From NCBI GenBank assembly GCA_946800325.1, contig OX326957.1, positions 15,746,591-15,810,590 of the forward strand: 64,000 nt of DNA, in the 5' to 3' direction. This stretch comes from Luzula sylvatica (taxonomy: Eukaryota; Streptophyta; Magnoliopsida; Poales; Juncaceae). Positions 1 to 10,837 of this stretch are shown here, piece after piece. The notes beneath the pieces are model-generated. The model saw only the letters and a program-made list of their open reading frames with translations, had not been told where the DNA came from and searched no databases. Position 1 is the stretch's first letter; each line of letters begins with the position of its first letter. The position numbers and the translations under genes are program-made.

Positions 1-349
1 TTTCAAGGGTATTTGGAGTAATTATCAATTTATGAATATTTAAGGTAAGATATGAAATATATTTATCAATTAATGTTTAACTAAATTGGAATTTGTTGTT
101 GTTCATTTAAACCAAAATTTCCATAAAAAATAAATTTTATGATACATCATTTTTATAAATATAATTAATTGCTAAAATACCCAAAATACCCTTGTAAAAA
201 GGTGTATGATAAAACTCCCCTTACTATATATATTAACTATTGCACCACACACAATATAAAAATCTATATAATGGCAAAACTAATGTATTTGAAACCGAAG
301 ACAGTTCATAAATATATATCAACCCCATTAATATACATTTTGTTAATAT
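1..349. other. AT-rich intergenic DNA, no gene seen
   Basis: AT-rich sequence with only short ORFs that look like chance readings. If the repeat that begins near 350 marks the upstream side of a lost or off-window peroxidase gene, this stretch would be its promoter-proximal part. I see no coding exon here. Confidence 0.4.
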
Positions 350-845
350 GTACAACATAACTAATGCGTGTATCATGTATGAGAGAGAACGACATAGATG
401 AGTTGTACGCACCATGCATGTTACTCTAACGAAATTGCATGTTCTCTTAATTACTTGTTTTGGATAATGGAATGAATTGACTTGGGCAAAACACAATCTG
501 CAGTCAGCCTTTTGAAATTAACAAATATATTTTTCTATTCTTTAGGCGGTGACAAATGTTAACTTGGTATAAAGTACACACATTTATTCCCACTCCATTA
601 CACGAGAGAGATTCTTCGCCAAAATGATTAGCAGAACGTGAATTCATGCCACTTCATGTAAAAGTCAAAGCCTTGAACTAACTAATCAGATTTATTAATA
701 TAATGGGGCTAGGAAATTAAGTTGTACTCAAATTTCCAATAATTAAACACATCTTTTTATGAATTTAGACCCTTAATTTCATTGCATTTTATGCACAAAA
801 TTAAGATGTTCCATTGGCCATACAGAGGGGACTTGTAGAAGAAGC
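350..845 (-). repeat. Diverged copy of the upstream region of peroxidase P1
   Basis: This stretch matches 6770-7170, the DNA just upstream of the minus-strand peroxidase P1, in the same orientation. Shared landmarks include a run around GCATGTTACTCT, the stretch ATGGAATGAATTGACTTGGG, a GGTGACAAATGT run, CCAAAATGATTAGCA, and the closing TTCCAT...GACTTGTAGA. Indels distinguish the copies. No peroxidase exon follows in the expected direction within positions 1-349, so the gene is either lost or lies outside the window. It is an orphan promoter-side relic of a tandem duplication. Confidence 0.7.
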
Positions 846-1299
846 CACTAGAGAAGCTGGACGACCATGCCGTTATGACTTATGAGACGATTATAAAAAA
901 AATTGATTGTCATTTCGTTTTTTTAAAGGCAAATCAAATTACATCTAGCTGCCCTAAGTTTTTTGAGTACCTTACATTCATTTAGGTTTTCTAACCCACA
1001 AACATTCCAACACAGGAGAAATAAGAAATTAAACAATAGCACGAGTGAATATAACAAAAAGGAAAATAAAGAGAGTCTAGTTTAGGTTGAGGGTGAAAGA
1101 AAATCAAGAAGCGATTTAGGTGATTCTCAAGCGATCTCCTAATCACAGACCCGAGATCTCCAGGAGGAGATCCTTGGATTCTCTTCATCAATCGTCACCG
1201 ATCTTCTCTCTCTCTTCTATTCTCTTTCACTCTCTACTCATACAAATCTCTCGTGATCGGATCTAAAACAAGGAGTCACGGAAGTTCTACATGAAGTTC
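846..1299. other. Unassigned intergenic DNA
   Basis: No coding region is recognised. The CT-rich stretch around 1200-1250 resembles the leader-like sequences that occur in the LTRs of this window, so this may be the upstream part of the LTR relic that follows, but it has diverged too far to align by eye. Confidence 0.3.
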
Positions 1300-1818
1300 T
1301 ACATGAAGATCAGTATCAATATCAGTGAAAGAGTGTAAATGAAAGAGAGAAAAAGAAAGGAGAAAATAGTTTTCTCCATATTTAAAAAACTTAATCGTAG
1401 AAGATAAGCAAGTACACACATATGTCGTCTAGGTAGTCGTGGGTGTGTCGGAGAGACCGCAACTCGCGTGGATACGAATAGAGAGATTATCACTTTGATC
1501 CTTGTTTGTGATCCAAACGAGGAGTTTGTAAGAAAGCTGTTGAAGAGTGCGGGCGTGGGACGCATGAAGAAATAACCGAGTCAAGATGGTGGAAGGCGTG
1601 TGGGCGTGGGACGCACGACTAGTCACCAACGTGACATAAAGAAGGAGAAGAGAAACACGTCAACCATTCGTTCGTGATCAATTTCACGAAGATATTACAT
1701 GTAATATTAGATATTGCACAAGTATTTGTGCATCAAAGCGATGGTCTGGTCTTGGATTAGGGAAATTTCCCGAGTCCTTCATTCCACTGTGGGGGTCTCG
1801 GGGTATACGATTCTCTTT
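1300..1818 (+). mobile_element. Truncated, diverged LTR of the main Copia-type family
   Basis: From about 1420 the sequence follows the R/U5-like half of the family LTR best seen at 13030-14126. Shared blocks are CGTCTAGGTAGT, GTGGATACGAATAGA, GGGCGTGGGACGCA, the stretch CACGACTAGTCACCAACGTG and a TCGTGATCAATTTCACG run, all in the same order. The U3 half with the paired dyads is missing, and no clean end or target duplication is visible. It is an old relic. Confidence 0.65.
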
Positions 1819-2515
1819 AGTAGAAACATTATTATTTTTAGAAAATTTGGAAAGACTTCAAAACCTCTGATCCAAATAATAATATAAACGATAGAGGGTA
1901 ACAATATAGTTATTTACAATGATAACTCTAATAACAAAAGATAAAGGAGAAAAAGAAACAGCCTAACATCTACAACTATTGCTACCCAAAAATAAATGCA
2001 CTGTCCATTTGAAAAAATAAAACAAGAAACCGTGGGCCATTTTTCTCACACCTTAGACAACATACACTGAGGTTAGTTAAGCAAATAAACCACATTGGTG
2101 CACAACACTGAGCCTCGAGTGAAGAAAAAGAGGGGCCATCAACACCCCAAGCACCGAGTACCGCTCAATTACTGTCTCCCGAAGTCTTTGGTCTTGTCTG
2201 CAGAAAGAGCCAAAAGAGCTATTTTACCCCTTATCTTGTCGAAAGAGAAAATTCATGGCGAAACGGAGATCTCAACTGAACAACGAATCTTCTTCTTCCA
2301 AATCCGAGCTTTGTTTTTTTTATAAACTCCCAATCTAAAATAATCTCTCCCAACAAGCTCGAACCCTCCCTTTTCGCATCCGAAAAGCCCTTCGGCAATG
2401 TTCCCTCCAAACACAAAACAAGAACGCTGCAAATAACTAACTACTCGCAATATTATTTCGATTCGAGGCGAGAGTAGACATCATGTCATTGATAGATGGG
2501 CTAGGATAAGGGGGA
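1819..2515. other. Unassigned DNA before the LINE relic
   Basis: Short ORFs occur on both strands around 2095-2450, but none has a recognisable motif or a credible exon structure. The stretch may include the 3' end of the minus-strand LINE that begins just downstream. Confidence 0.3.
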
Positions 2516-3882
2516 AGCGGTACTTACCATCACAGAGTTTCCCAATGGAGATGGAGAAAGATGCATTCTTTTAGCATATGGTTTACAGATTCGTCATGTT
2601 GGCAACACAAGTAACATCTATTAATTAGGATCATTCCTCTTTTCTTTATATTATCTTGAGTTATGATTTTTCCTTGCTCTAATAACCATAATAAAATTGT
2701 CAATATTCCTGAAATCTTGAAATTTCATAATTCACCAAGATCGTTGTGAGAATAAATCCCTTTAATTATCGTGTCATAAGCACTTTTTGTAGAAAATTTA
2801 TTATTCTTATCTCAAATCCATCTTACCTTATCAGAAGAATTAGGGTTTAGATGAATAGAGTCAAGCTTACGTCTAAGCCAATTCAGTTGTTTTCTGACAA
2901 GATGATTCATTTTTCCTTTAAAAAGTTCCCTTTTATTATAAGTGACTTTAAATTGATGAATTGTGCCAGATTGCTTAATTTCCGATTCAAACAAATTAGG
3001 GATTTCTTTGTACAATAATTCATCTCCCTGCTTATTGTATCAAAGACTGGTATGCTTGCCATCTCAAATCTAAAAAATGAGGAATCTCCAAAAGAAGTTT
3101 ATATAAGATTGTAAATTCCTCAAAAAGTTTGAATCATTTTGATTTTTCTTGACATCTATAGTTTTCTCAGCTAGAGGAGAAACTAAAATTTTCCATTGTT
3201 GTCCTACTTCTTATGTATAGTATTTCCAAAGACATTTTTGTAGCAAAGAAGAATTAAATTCTTATAACTTAATCACATCTAGTTCCCCATAACATTTAGG
3301 TACTGAGTCCCAAGAAGCCAAATAGAACCCATTATTGTCATATTCTTTCCATAAAAAATCCATCCTCAATTTCTCATTTTTTTTTAATACCCACTTATTG
3401 AACTTAAAGACCGTCAAATAATAAATTGGGAGAGAAGTGAGTACTGAATTAACAAGTATCAATTTCTCTTCTATCCCCAACAGAGATCCATTCCAATATG
3501 CAAGCTTTTTTTGAAATTTCTCAATAATAATTCCAATGTAATCCATCCTTAATTTTTCTCAATAAGTGGATAATCTAAATAAATGAATGGGGAATTTACA
3601 TATAGGCAACCTACCTCCTTCTCAATATCTTTAATCACTTCACTAGTACCACAAATTATTGAAAATTCCGACTTATCATAATGAATTACTAGGCCAACAC
3701 TATTTCCAAATGATTTTAATACAAAGTTTATCCTTCTATCTTGGAGAATTTCTGGTTTGAGCATGAATAATGAATCAATATGTATAAAAAATGCTAGTTC
3801 TCCACCTTGAATGGGTCTTTCAATAAAATTATAATTTTCAAGAGTCTCTATCATCCTAGCAAGTATATCAATGAAAATTATG

Positions 3883-4160
3883 TGAAGGAAATACAGTTTT
3901 GGATCAACGATAAAAGTGTACATATATATAAGTACAAACGAACGTACGTGTTCGACAGAACTAATATGTGCATAATAAGATTGTGCAAATATCAGTTCTA
4001 GGGGAAGTTCCGTTGCAACGGAAGCTATGCTCGATTACAACAGACATATACAGATTTCGTTAATAAGGTTTGTTATTAATGAACTAAAGTTCTAGAGAAT
4101 GTTCTATTGTGACAGAAGCTATGCTCCGTCATAACGGAAGTACACGAGCTAGTTTGGTTC
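3883..4160 (+). mobile_element. LTR 5'-end fragment inside the LINE relic
   Basis: It begins TGAAGGAAATACAGTTTTGG and continues with a GATCAACGATAAAAGTGTACA run, matching the 5' terminus of the family LTRs at 20754 and 46386. It then diverges into DNA with two related palindromic units, TTCCGTTGCAACGGAAGC and TCCGTCATAACGGAAG, each next to GAAGCTATGCTC or its near copy. The LTR 3' end is absent. The fragment sits exactly where LINE RT sequence is missing. Confidence 0.65.
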
Positions 4161-4284
4161 ATAAAGAGCCTCCCTAACTCAGCCTTCACCTTATTTAAGT
4201 TTGGTTCCATAGAAAGGGTGAAGGCTGAGTTTGGTTCGTAATTAGGGCAGCATGGGCGACCTTTCTATAAAGAGCCTCCCTAAC
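4161..4284. repeat. Filler DNA with peroxidase pieces between 18-bp direct repeats
   Basis: ATAAAGAGCCTCCCTAAC occurs at 4161-4178 and again at 4267-4284. Between them lies CACCTTATTTAAGTT, which is intron 1 sequence of P1 (complement of 6300-6314). It is fused to TGGTTCCATAGAAAGGGTGA plus AGGCTGAG, which is exon 2 sequence of the same gene (complement near 6140-6170). A second, inverted CAGCCTTCACC precedes it. The exon piece is therefore out of its normal intron context and was copied or stitched in. Confidence 0.7.
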
Positions 4285-4720
4285 ATAGATAAAACACTCT
4301 CCAATTTTCCTATTTGCTAGAAATTCAAGCTGATTTGACAAAATAAGATCATTAATAACTCTCTTGAGTCAATTAGCTAGGATTTTGAATATCAATTTCT
4401 GCACACTACATATTAAACTAATTGACCTAAAATCCTTGCCATTAAAGCATTCTCATTTTTGTAGGCAGATGAGCAATGTACAAAGATTCAAAACCTCCTA
4501 AGTTATCTGAAACATCCTGATTATTAATTAGGTTAAAAATTTCACCCTTCATCAAATGCCAATAGTTCAAAAAAAATTCCATCGAAACCATCTAGTCGAG
4601 GAGACTTTTCTTTTTTTCAACTCTTAACTACATCATATAATTCCTCCATTTCTATTAGCTCATCAAAACCAGCCAAAATGGTCCTTGATCGGAATCGATA
4701 TTAGATACATCAATTATATG

Positions 4721-5280
4721 ATTATCTTATGATATATGAGTATCTTTGCCAATTAGTCCCTTATAAAATTCAAATAGGATCCTGGCTTTGCAGTTATGAT
4801 CAGTGGAATTCTGATATAAACTAGAGTTTGTGAGAGGAGATCATGAGTTTACGACACAATTTATTTAGGCCTTGGGGATAATATCAATCTATTTAGGCGT
4901 TGGGAGTCCAAATAATATATTTTGCGAACATTTGTATCGAAATTTTTACGACACAATTTTTCATCAAAATTGTATAAACAACTTTTTTTTGTTGAAGGAT
5001 ATCGAAATTTTTTAATGGGTTTATTCTTCGTACAAGCTTTTCCCATATGTTTTAATCGGTTTCTTTAGCTGGGCGAAGATTGCAAGAAAATTTTAAGTTG
5101 ATATGATATAAATTAATTCAATTAACCATAAAAATACAATTTTATACTCCCTCTGAAGCAACAATATTCATTATTGCTTCAACCTCTGTAAACCACTTTC
5201 ACCCCGCAAGCATATATATGAACATTAACAAACAAATAAAGACACTAAAAGAGCCAACAAAGAAACAACCAAATTATCAT
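4721..5280. other. AT-rich DNA downstream of P1
   Basis: No gene is seen. The part from about 5100 to 5280 is the likely 3' untranslated and downstream region of the minus-strand peroxidase P1. A 61-codon minus-strand ORF at 4861-5046 has no recognisable features and is probably chance. Confidence 0.4.
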
Positions 5281-6582
5281 TTAATTAGCAATGTAACACT
5301 TCTTTCTGATTTCGCCCTGATTCCCAGTAAGAACACCATTATTCCCCATCTTAATCATGGACACACCAAAATCTTGGAAGAACTCATCCTGATATAATCC
5401 ACTAGCTTGTTTTAGAACATAGTCTCTGGTGAAGCTATCTGTGAGGAGAGCCCAATCAGAGTGGAACGTTGATCGCAACTTAGTCACGTACTTGTAGTAA
5501 CTTGTGTCGAAAGTTTTGTAACTGCCAGGATCCATCTCGACAATTGTGGTGTTATCTCCAGGACTGCATTTTTGTCTTAGTTTCGCTATGTAATGCTTGT
5601 CCATGAATGGGTCCACGTCATTTAAGTTATTCTTCCCGGTGAAGTTGTACAAACGGTCGTTACAGTTCGTGCAATGCGTGGTCCCGATTGTGTGGGCACC
5701 TATTTGATTAGGAAAAATTAATTAGTGTCATTACTCAATTAAACAAAATATTGAAACATACATAATATTTGAATTGTTAATAAGTACATGACATAGTTAA
5801 CAACCTGAAAGAACAACAACATCCTTGAGATCAAGACCCTGTGCACCGAACATTTTAATTAGTTGGGTGAGATTTGCCGTTGGTGGTGGTAACTGCTTGG
5901 TCTCATTTGCATTTGAGACCCTTCCATCTCTTCTTCCCAACCATACCGGCCATGTCGGTCCCTTGCTCTGAAAAAAATCAACATTGATCCTTTTAATCTC
6001 CTTACAGCTTAATAATTAATGTGTTTTAGTTAAGGTGTAGTTTGATAAATATGGTCTGGTTGAATTGCAACTTACTAGCCAGACGGAATCCCGGGCCATC
6101 AAAGCGAGAACATCGGCACAAGAGACGGTGTCTGGACATTCCTTCTCCAACTCAGCCTTCACCCTTTCTATGGAACCAAAACCACGCAGCGTCAAATTTG
6201 GACGTGCATCCCTCTCCGCCTTATTGTCCTTTGTCGAGTTCAATAGAACTGATCCATCACAACCCTTTATATCATAGAGGCAAAAAAGAGCACAATCCAA
6301 CTTAAATAAGGTGATAAAAAATATTCAAGTAAGAATTATATCATCAAGAGAAAAGCTTACTCTGACAAAACAATCATGAAAATGCATCCTTAAAAAAGGA
6401 GCAGCCAGGCTCGGTGCGAGTGAAAGGATTGCGATCATTTCTTTTCGCACGATTTCTTCAACATTTGGGCAGGTCTTGCTATAGTAATCTGTAGCTAAAT
6501 ATTGGGCGTCACATGACCCTAGAAGAAGAAATGAGGCCAAAGGGACCAAAAGTGCCACGACTACTCTTGTTAATGTAGCCAT
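5281..6582 (-). CDS. Class III secretory peroxidase (P1)
   Basis: Four exons on the minus strand: 6582-6361, 6264-6076, 5967-5805 and 5699-5281, all with GT-AG introns, giving 993 nt and 330 residues, the usual family length. Residues 1-26 form a signal peptide (hydrophobic VVVALLVPLASFLLLG, then CDA). The peroxidase fold has the distal haem site FLRMHFHDCF (Arg65, His69), the first Ca site and cysteine pair in CFVRGCDGS (Cys71/Cys76), the SCAD block, and proximal His194 in GAHTIG. The tail reads SMIKMGNNGVLTG. Members reduce H2O2 while oxidising phenolics, or make reactive oxygen, in the wall or apoplast. It resembles the Arabidopsis PRX27/RCI3 subgroup from family knowledge, but the substrate cannot be read from sequence. 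Its closest relative here is P2, in opposite orientation. Confidence 0.95.
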
Positions 6583-6671
6583 TTTGGTTAAAAAAGGATA
6601 TGTTACAACACTTAAGTAAATCTATACTTCTTTTGTTTTGATGATGATGATTATATGAGAATTCATGGTGC

Positions 6672-6678
6672 ATATATA
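6672..6678 (-). promoter_or_regulatory. Probable TATA box of P1
   Basis: On the minus strand the sequence reads ACTATATATGC, about 90 bases upstream of the P1 start codon, a normal TATA-to-ATG distance for a plant gene with a short leader. The assignment is by position and sequence only. Confidence 0.55.
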
Positions 6679-6769
6679 GTGATCAGTTGCTTCTTCATGG
6701 ACACTGAGAGGTTGAGATTATATTACTCTATGTACCAACCAGAGACGCGCTTTTTTTTTTTTAAATATG

Positions 6770-7170
6770 TAGTAACATAACTAATACATGAAATCATGAA
6801 TGAAAGAGAAAGAGGGAGATGAGTAGCGGGTTCAATGCATGTTACTCTTAACGAAATTGCATGTTCTCTTGATTACTTGTTTAGGATAATGGAATGAATT
6901 GACTTGGGCTAAACACAATCTTCAGGAGGTGACAAATGTAACTCGGTACAAAGTACAGATTCTCGGCCAAAATGATTAGCAAAACGTGAATTTGTACCGT
7001 TTATTCAACGCCAAAGCCCTAAATTAACCAATCAAATTTATTTATATAATTGGCTAGGAAATTAAGTTGAGATTTCGTTGTCAAATTTCAACCAAACAAC
7101 CCTTTGTTTGTAAGTTTCTTGAAAATTAAGGTGTTCCATGTGCCCATATAAGGCTGACTTGTAGAGACGT
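6770..7170 (-). repeat. P1 upstream region, duplicated at 350-845
   Basis: This segment upstream of P1 is the better-placed partner of the repeat at 350-845. The conserved blocks (for example GAAATTGCATGTTCTCTT and GGCTAGGAAATTAAGTTG) could include peroxidase promoter elements, since they survive in both copies while surrounding DNA has drifted. Confidence 0.7.
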
Positions 7171-7759
7171 ATCAAACCACTTCGGCACCAAACCTCATTG
7201 TTTTAAGTTAGTCATAAAGAAGAGAAAGAAAGTAAATGTACATTTTATAATTAAGCAATTTAGTGCGTAAGAACATATGACCTAATTTTAGGGGCGACCA
7301 TCTGTATACAGATCGTTTATTTTTTGCCTCATTTTATGTGTATTGTCCCTTTGTGTCGTCTAGCTCTTTGCTTCTATCAGTTTACGTCAAATAGACATTA
7401 AACCATTAAGTAACTACTATTTCGAACATTGAATATTATAGTGTATTGTATACCACAAGGCAAAAATCACGATGAATACCCCCAAATTAACATTAAAATA
7501 ACTGAAAATATCATGCACAAGCGTAAAGCATATGAAATATGATTTTACCATAGTTCCCTAAAAAAATATCTTCTTGTATTATTCATGTATTTGTAAACCA
7601 TGAGAAATATGATTATGTGTAAAGTAGAAATGAAAAAATATTTTGAAACAAATTGATCAAAATAAGATTAATAAGTGAAATATTTTATATTTTGTAGCAG
7701 TAATTATGATGTTTTATATATATTAGCGTGCGGCATTATATTGATGCCCATGCAAGGAG
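7171..7759. other. AT-rich intergenic DNA, nothing recognised
   Basis: No coding region, RNA gene or clear repeat was seen in this stretch between the P1 upstream region and the long dispersed repeat that follows. Confidence 0.4.
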
Positions 7760-9290
7760 TATAATTCATACTTGAAGATTTTGTAAGAGTAATATATATG
7801 AGGAGTGATTTCGCGCGTCAATCTTTTTTCCTGGCGGAGCCGCTAGCCCTTTTTCCGAGTTTCTTTTAATGTGTATTTTTGTACTACAATATACATTTTG
7901 TAGTATCATACATTTGTGTACACTACATGTTTTTGTTACATCTTCTGGAATATGTATATTTTACTTGTTTGGTATTTTCTTTTGCCGTGTGATAATATCT
8001 TTTTAAATGTAATATGAAATATATTTTTGAAGTACAATACAAGTTTGTTTATGCTTCTGAAATATTATTTTGAGATTTATGATATACATTTTAGATGTAC
8101 CATATTCCTTTTTAGATGTGTTTGACAAACCTTTTTAAATATATTGGTATATATTTTTAACTATAATATAACTTTTTAAATTATAAAATGTGCAATATAC
8201 TTCTTTGAATAATCATATGTATTTACTATTTTTACATGATCATTATACCTTCTTGATTTGAAGTATACTTTATTGAAAATATCTCGTATATAAATTGTTT
8301 TATACCAATTTGTATTTTTTGAATGTTAATATATCTATATTGCATTTTCAATACTACATACCTTTACTTAAATATGATATACATTGTTTAAAGGCAGAAT
8401 TTCATGTGTGCCCCTGAAAAATATCATAATTTCAGTATACCCCTCAAAAATGTGAAATTTCATATATACCCTATAAATCCCTTCAAATATCATGAATACA
8501 CCTAAATTGATCTTTTAGTCAAAAATTTATTAATTTTTTCATTTAAAATATTTTTTGGTTGTATATAAATATAGTAGCTACTTAAATTTTTGTGAATAAT
8601 ATTGATTTGAGTAATAATTTTTGGAAGGAAAAGATGAAATAGATTGGACAATATTTGATATTTTTTGTTTGAAATATTATTTAAGAGAAAAGTTTATTCA
8701 TAATCATAGAAAAATAATCTTAAAAATTAGGTAATTGATATATTATTAACGGAAATGACGTTGGCAATTTTTAATAAAATAATAGGGGTATGTGATATTT
8801 TAAGGTTTTTATAAGGAAAACCATGAGATTTGGAGGGTTTCAAAGGAATATCCATAATATTTGAAGGATTTACAAGGGTACTTGTGAAATTTCACATTAT
8901 TGAGAAGTATGATGTTATGATGTTTCACAGAGGCACACATGAAATTGCGCCTTGTTTAAATATCGTATACATTTTTTTAGTAACATTGTTCGCATCACTT
9001 TAAAAACAATATATCACATTCTCAGCAACTCTAGTGGATGGGCGGACAAGTACTAGATATGGCGACGAATAGTCGCTCCTATATGATATTTACTACGTGT
9101 GATATTGCACATATTCTTCAATTATTATGGTGAAATAAGAGAAAATAACAAAAAATAATGTAAATACGAATACATTCCATATCCTTCTTGTCATATCTGT
9201 AGTTGTTTTGCTGAATTGGCGAACCTAATGATTTAGCCAATAATATCTCTCTCTTGCTTTCATCGCAAATAATGCATAAAATTGTATTCC
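7760..9290 (+). repeat. Dispersed repeat shared with 40480-41440
   Basis: The two segments run in parallel in the same orientation. Both hold ATTTTGTAAGAGTAATATA, a GGAGCCGCTA block, AGTTTCTTTTAATGT or its near copy, AATATCTCGTATATAAA, an ATTCTCAGCAACTCTAGTGGA run, GGCGACGAATAGTCGCTCC and ATATCCTTCTTGTCAT. This copy is longer because a 559 bp MITE interrupts it at 8393-8951. The nature of the repeat is unknown: I see no coding region or terminal repeats, and it may be a Helitron-like or segmental unit. Confidence 0.75.
8393..8951. mobile_element. 559-bp TIR MITE, Mutator-like, 9-bp target duplication
   Basis: The ends are inverted: the left end reads GGCAGAATTTCATGTGTGCC and the right end, reverse complemented, GGCGCAATTTCATGTGTGCC. 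TTGTTTAAA flanks it on both sides (8384-8392 and 8952-8960). The empty site is visible in the paralogous repeat near 41090-41110 (CATTGCTTAAATATCATATA). A 9-bp duplication fits the Mutator superfamily. There is no transposase. Confidence 0.85.
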
Positions 9291-9829
9291 TTCACGCAAA
9301 AACAGCCCAAACTTGAGGTGTTCGACAATTAACATGAATTTTGATTGGAGTAACATGGGGCGACTCACCAACTATGATTTAATTGGCTATTTTTTCTCTA
9401 TCACTTTTACTTGTATATTATTTTTGGTATTTATAAATAAAAATAAGGTATTGTTAATTATGTTTCTCACTTAACGCTTTGTTAGGAAATAAAAATCCAT
9501 AACAACAAGGCAACATTTAACTACTTCAACTTTAATTGATTGCTACCAAGCTAACCAAGGTTTATAAATAGAAATTAGGTTTATAAGAGATGTAAGCACT
9601 GATAAACTATTCACAAAACGCCATGCATTCTTGTTAGATGATTGAAAGTGCTTGAATTTAGTATAGTTTTAACAGTCTCACAATAAGTCCCAAACCAATG
9701 ATCACAAAATCTCAGTTAGGTTAGGCTCTTGTATGTCATTAACTATGTGGCCTTTTAGTGCACATACATGGCAAGAAAAATACAAGGGTGATGGTTTGTT
9801 AAGAGTTGGATTTCGATAATATGGAATTA
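9291..9829. other. Intergenic DNA between the dispersed repeat and P2
   Basis: No gene, RNA or clear mobile element is recognised here. Confidence 0.4.
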
Positions 9830-10110
9830 GTTGTTCCATGTATTATTAAAATGGATAATTATACAATACCTTCTCATTTTTCCACCACATCCTCTGTATT
9901 ATCAATTAACCATTAATTAATGATTAATTAACATGATAATTAACAAAAATATACCCAATTAACAGTTAATTGATGTTAATTAAGAAGTGTTAATTAATGT
10001 ATATGTATTTTAATTATATATTAATTAATTATTAATGAAGTATTTTTTGTTAATTATTTTAATAATTATTAATCACTAATTAGAAGGAAGGAAAATGAGG
10101 AGTACTGTGG
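9830..10110 (-). repeat. Probable relative of the TTAATTA-rich MITE of the P3/P4 arms
   Basis: The core is made of repeated TTAATTAA-like words, and its left edge TTTCCACCACATCCTCTGTA resembles the reverse complement of the right edge of the MITE at 35915-36174 (TAGAGGATGTGCTGGTGAAA). The right end is not clearly defined, so boundaries are approximate. Confidence 0.45.
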
Positions 10111-10757
10111 CCTCTATTAAATCACTCGGATAGCCTAACTTATCCATGCTTGCACATGCATGGATTCTTCTTGAATCCTAACTTTCTATTTTTTATTTAT
10201 TTTCAAAGCAATTTGCAACGACCCCTTCTCTCTCTTCTATGATATGTCCGATATGGCAATATTCCTAATCCTCGGTTATCTAGGTTTGCAATTTTTCATG
10301 TTCACGAACAATAGTCGGCTTATTCTACCAAGTCAACGTTTATTTCGTCCACTTCTTCTTTTTCTAGACTATGGAATGATTAAGTTCAATTTTTTTTCTT
10401 CTTTTTTTTTTGTTGCAAAAAGCCCTTAGGCGGATTAATTTCAATTTATTTCATGAAAAGAAGCTGATTTACAACTGTCTCAAAATATTTCAGGATATTG
10501 CTAAATGGATATTTAGCAGTATTAGAAAATAATTATTATTTTAACATCTCAAAATAAAAATGCGCTTTCTCAAAATATATGAAGTTGTCTCCGAGGTAAA
10601 TAGTTGAACCAATTATAGTGTTAGTAGTTTTTACCACATCCACATATATATTATATAAACATCTCAGCACATGCTAGTAGTTTTTCTCTATTGGGGAGGA
10701 AATTAATTATTACACCTTAATCAATATTAAATATTTCATTATGCTCTATGTATGCAC
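10111..10757. other. Upstream region of P2
   Basis: No gene is recognised. A 61-codon ORF at 10244-10429 lacks support. The final few hundred bases are the probable promoter of P2. They do not visibly match the upstream region of P1, even though the two genes are close paralogues. Confidence 0.4.
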
Positions 10758-10765
10758 TATATATT
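10758..10765 (+). promoter_or_regulatory. Probable TATA box of P2
   Basis: The sequence CACTATATATTAG lies about 75 bases before the P2 start codon. The assignment rests on motif and distance only. Confidence 0.55.
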
Positions 10766-10837
10766 AGCTCCATTTCCAAGCCTAAACCAATCCATTCTAG
10801 TGCATCTCTTCTTTTCTAGCTAACTCATATCATAAAT

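Larger units (their letters stand above)
2516..4720 (-). mobile_element. Decayed non-LTR retrotransposon (LINE) ORF2 relic
   Basis: Read on the minus strand from 4720 down, fragments of a plant L1-type ORF2 appear in the correct order. First comes a piece resembling the GPDGF..FFK region and the KDFRPISL block (seen as AKDFRSISLI) near 4440. The RT palm follows with DILARMIETLENY, HIDSLFMLKPEIL (the YADD block, here degraded) and VIHYDKSEFSII near 3660-3870. Next is a thumb-like part with GSLLGIEEKLILVNSVLTSL near 3430-3500. Last is an RVT-type zinc knuckle with CYLCCQHDESVNHMLKECIF near 2560-2640. Stops and frameshifts are frequent, and about 500 bp of RT is replaced by foreign DNA at 3883-4284. 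It is non-functional. Confidence 0.85.
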
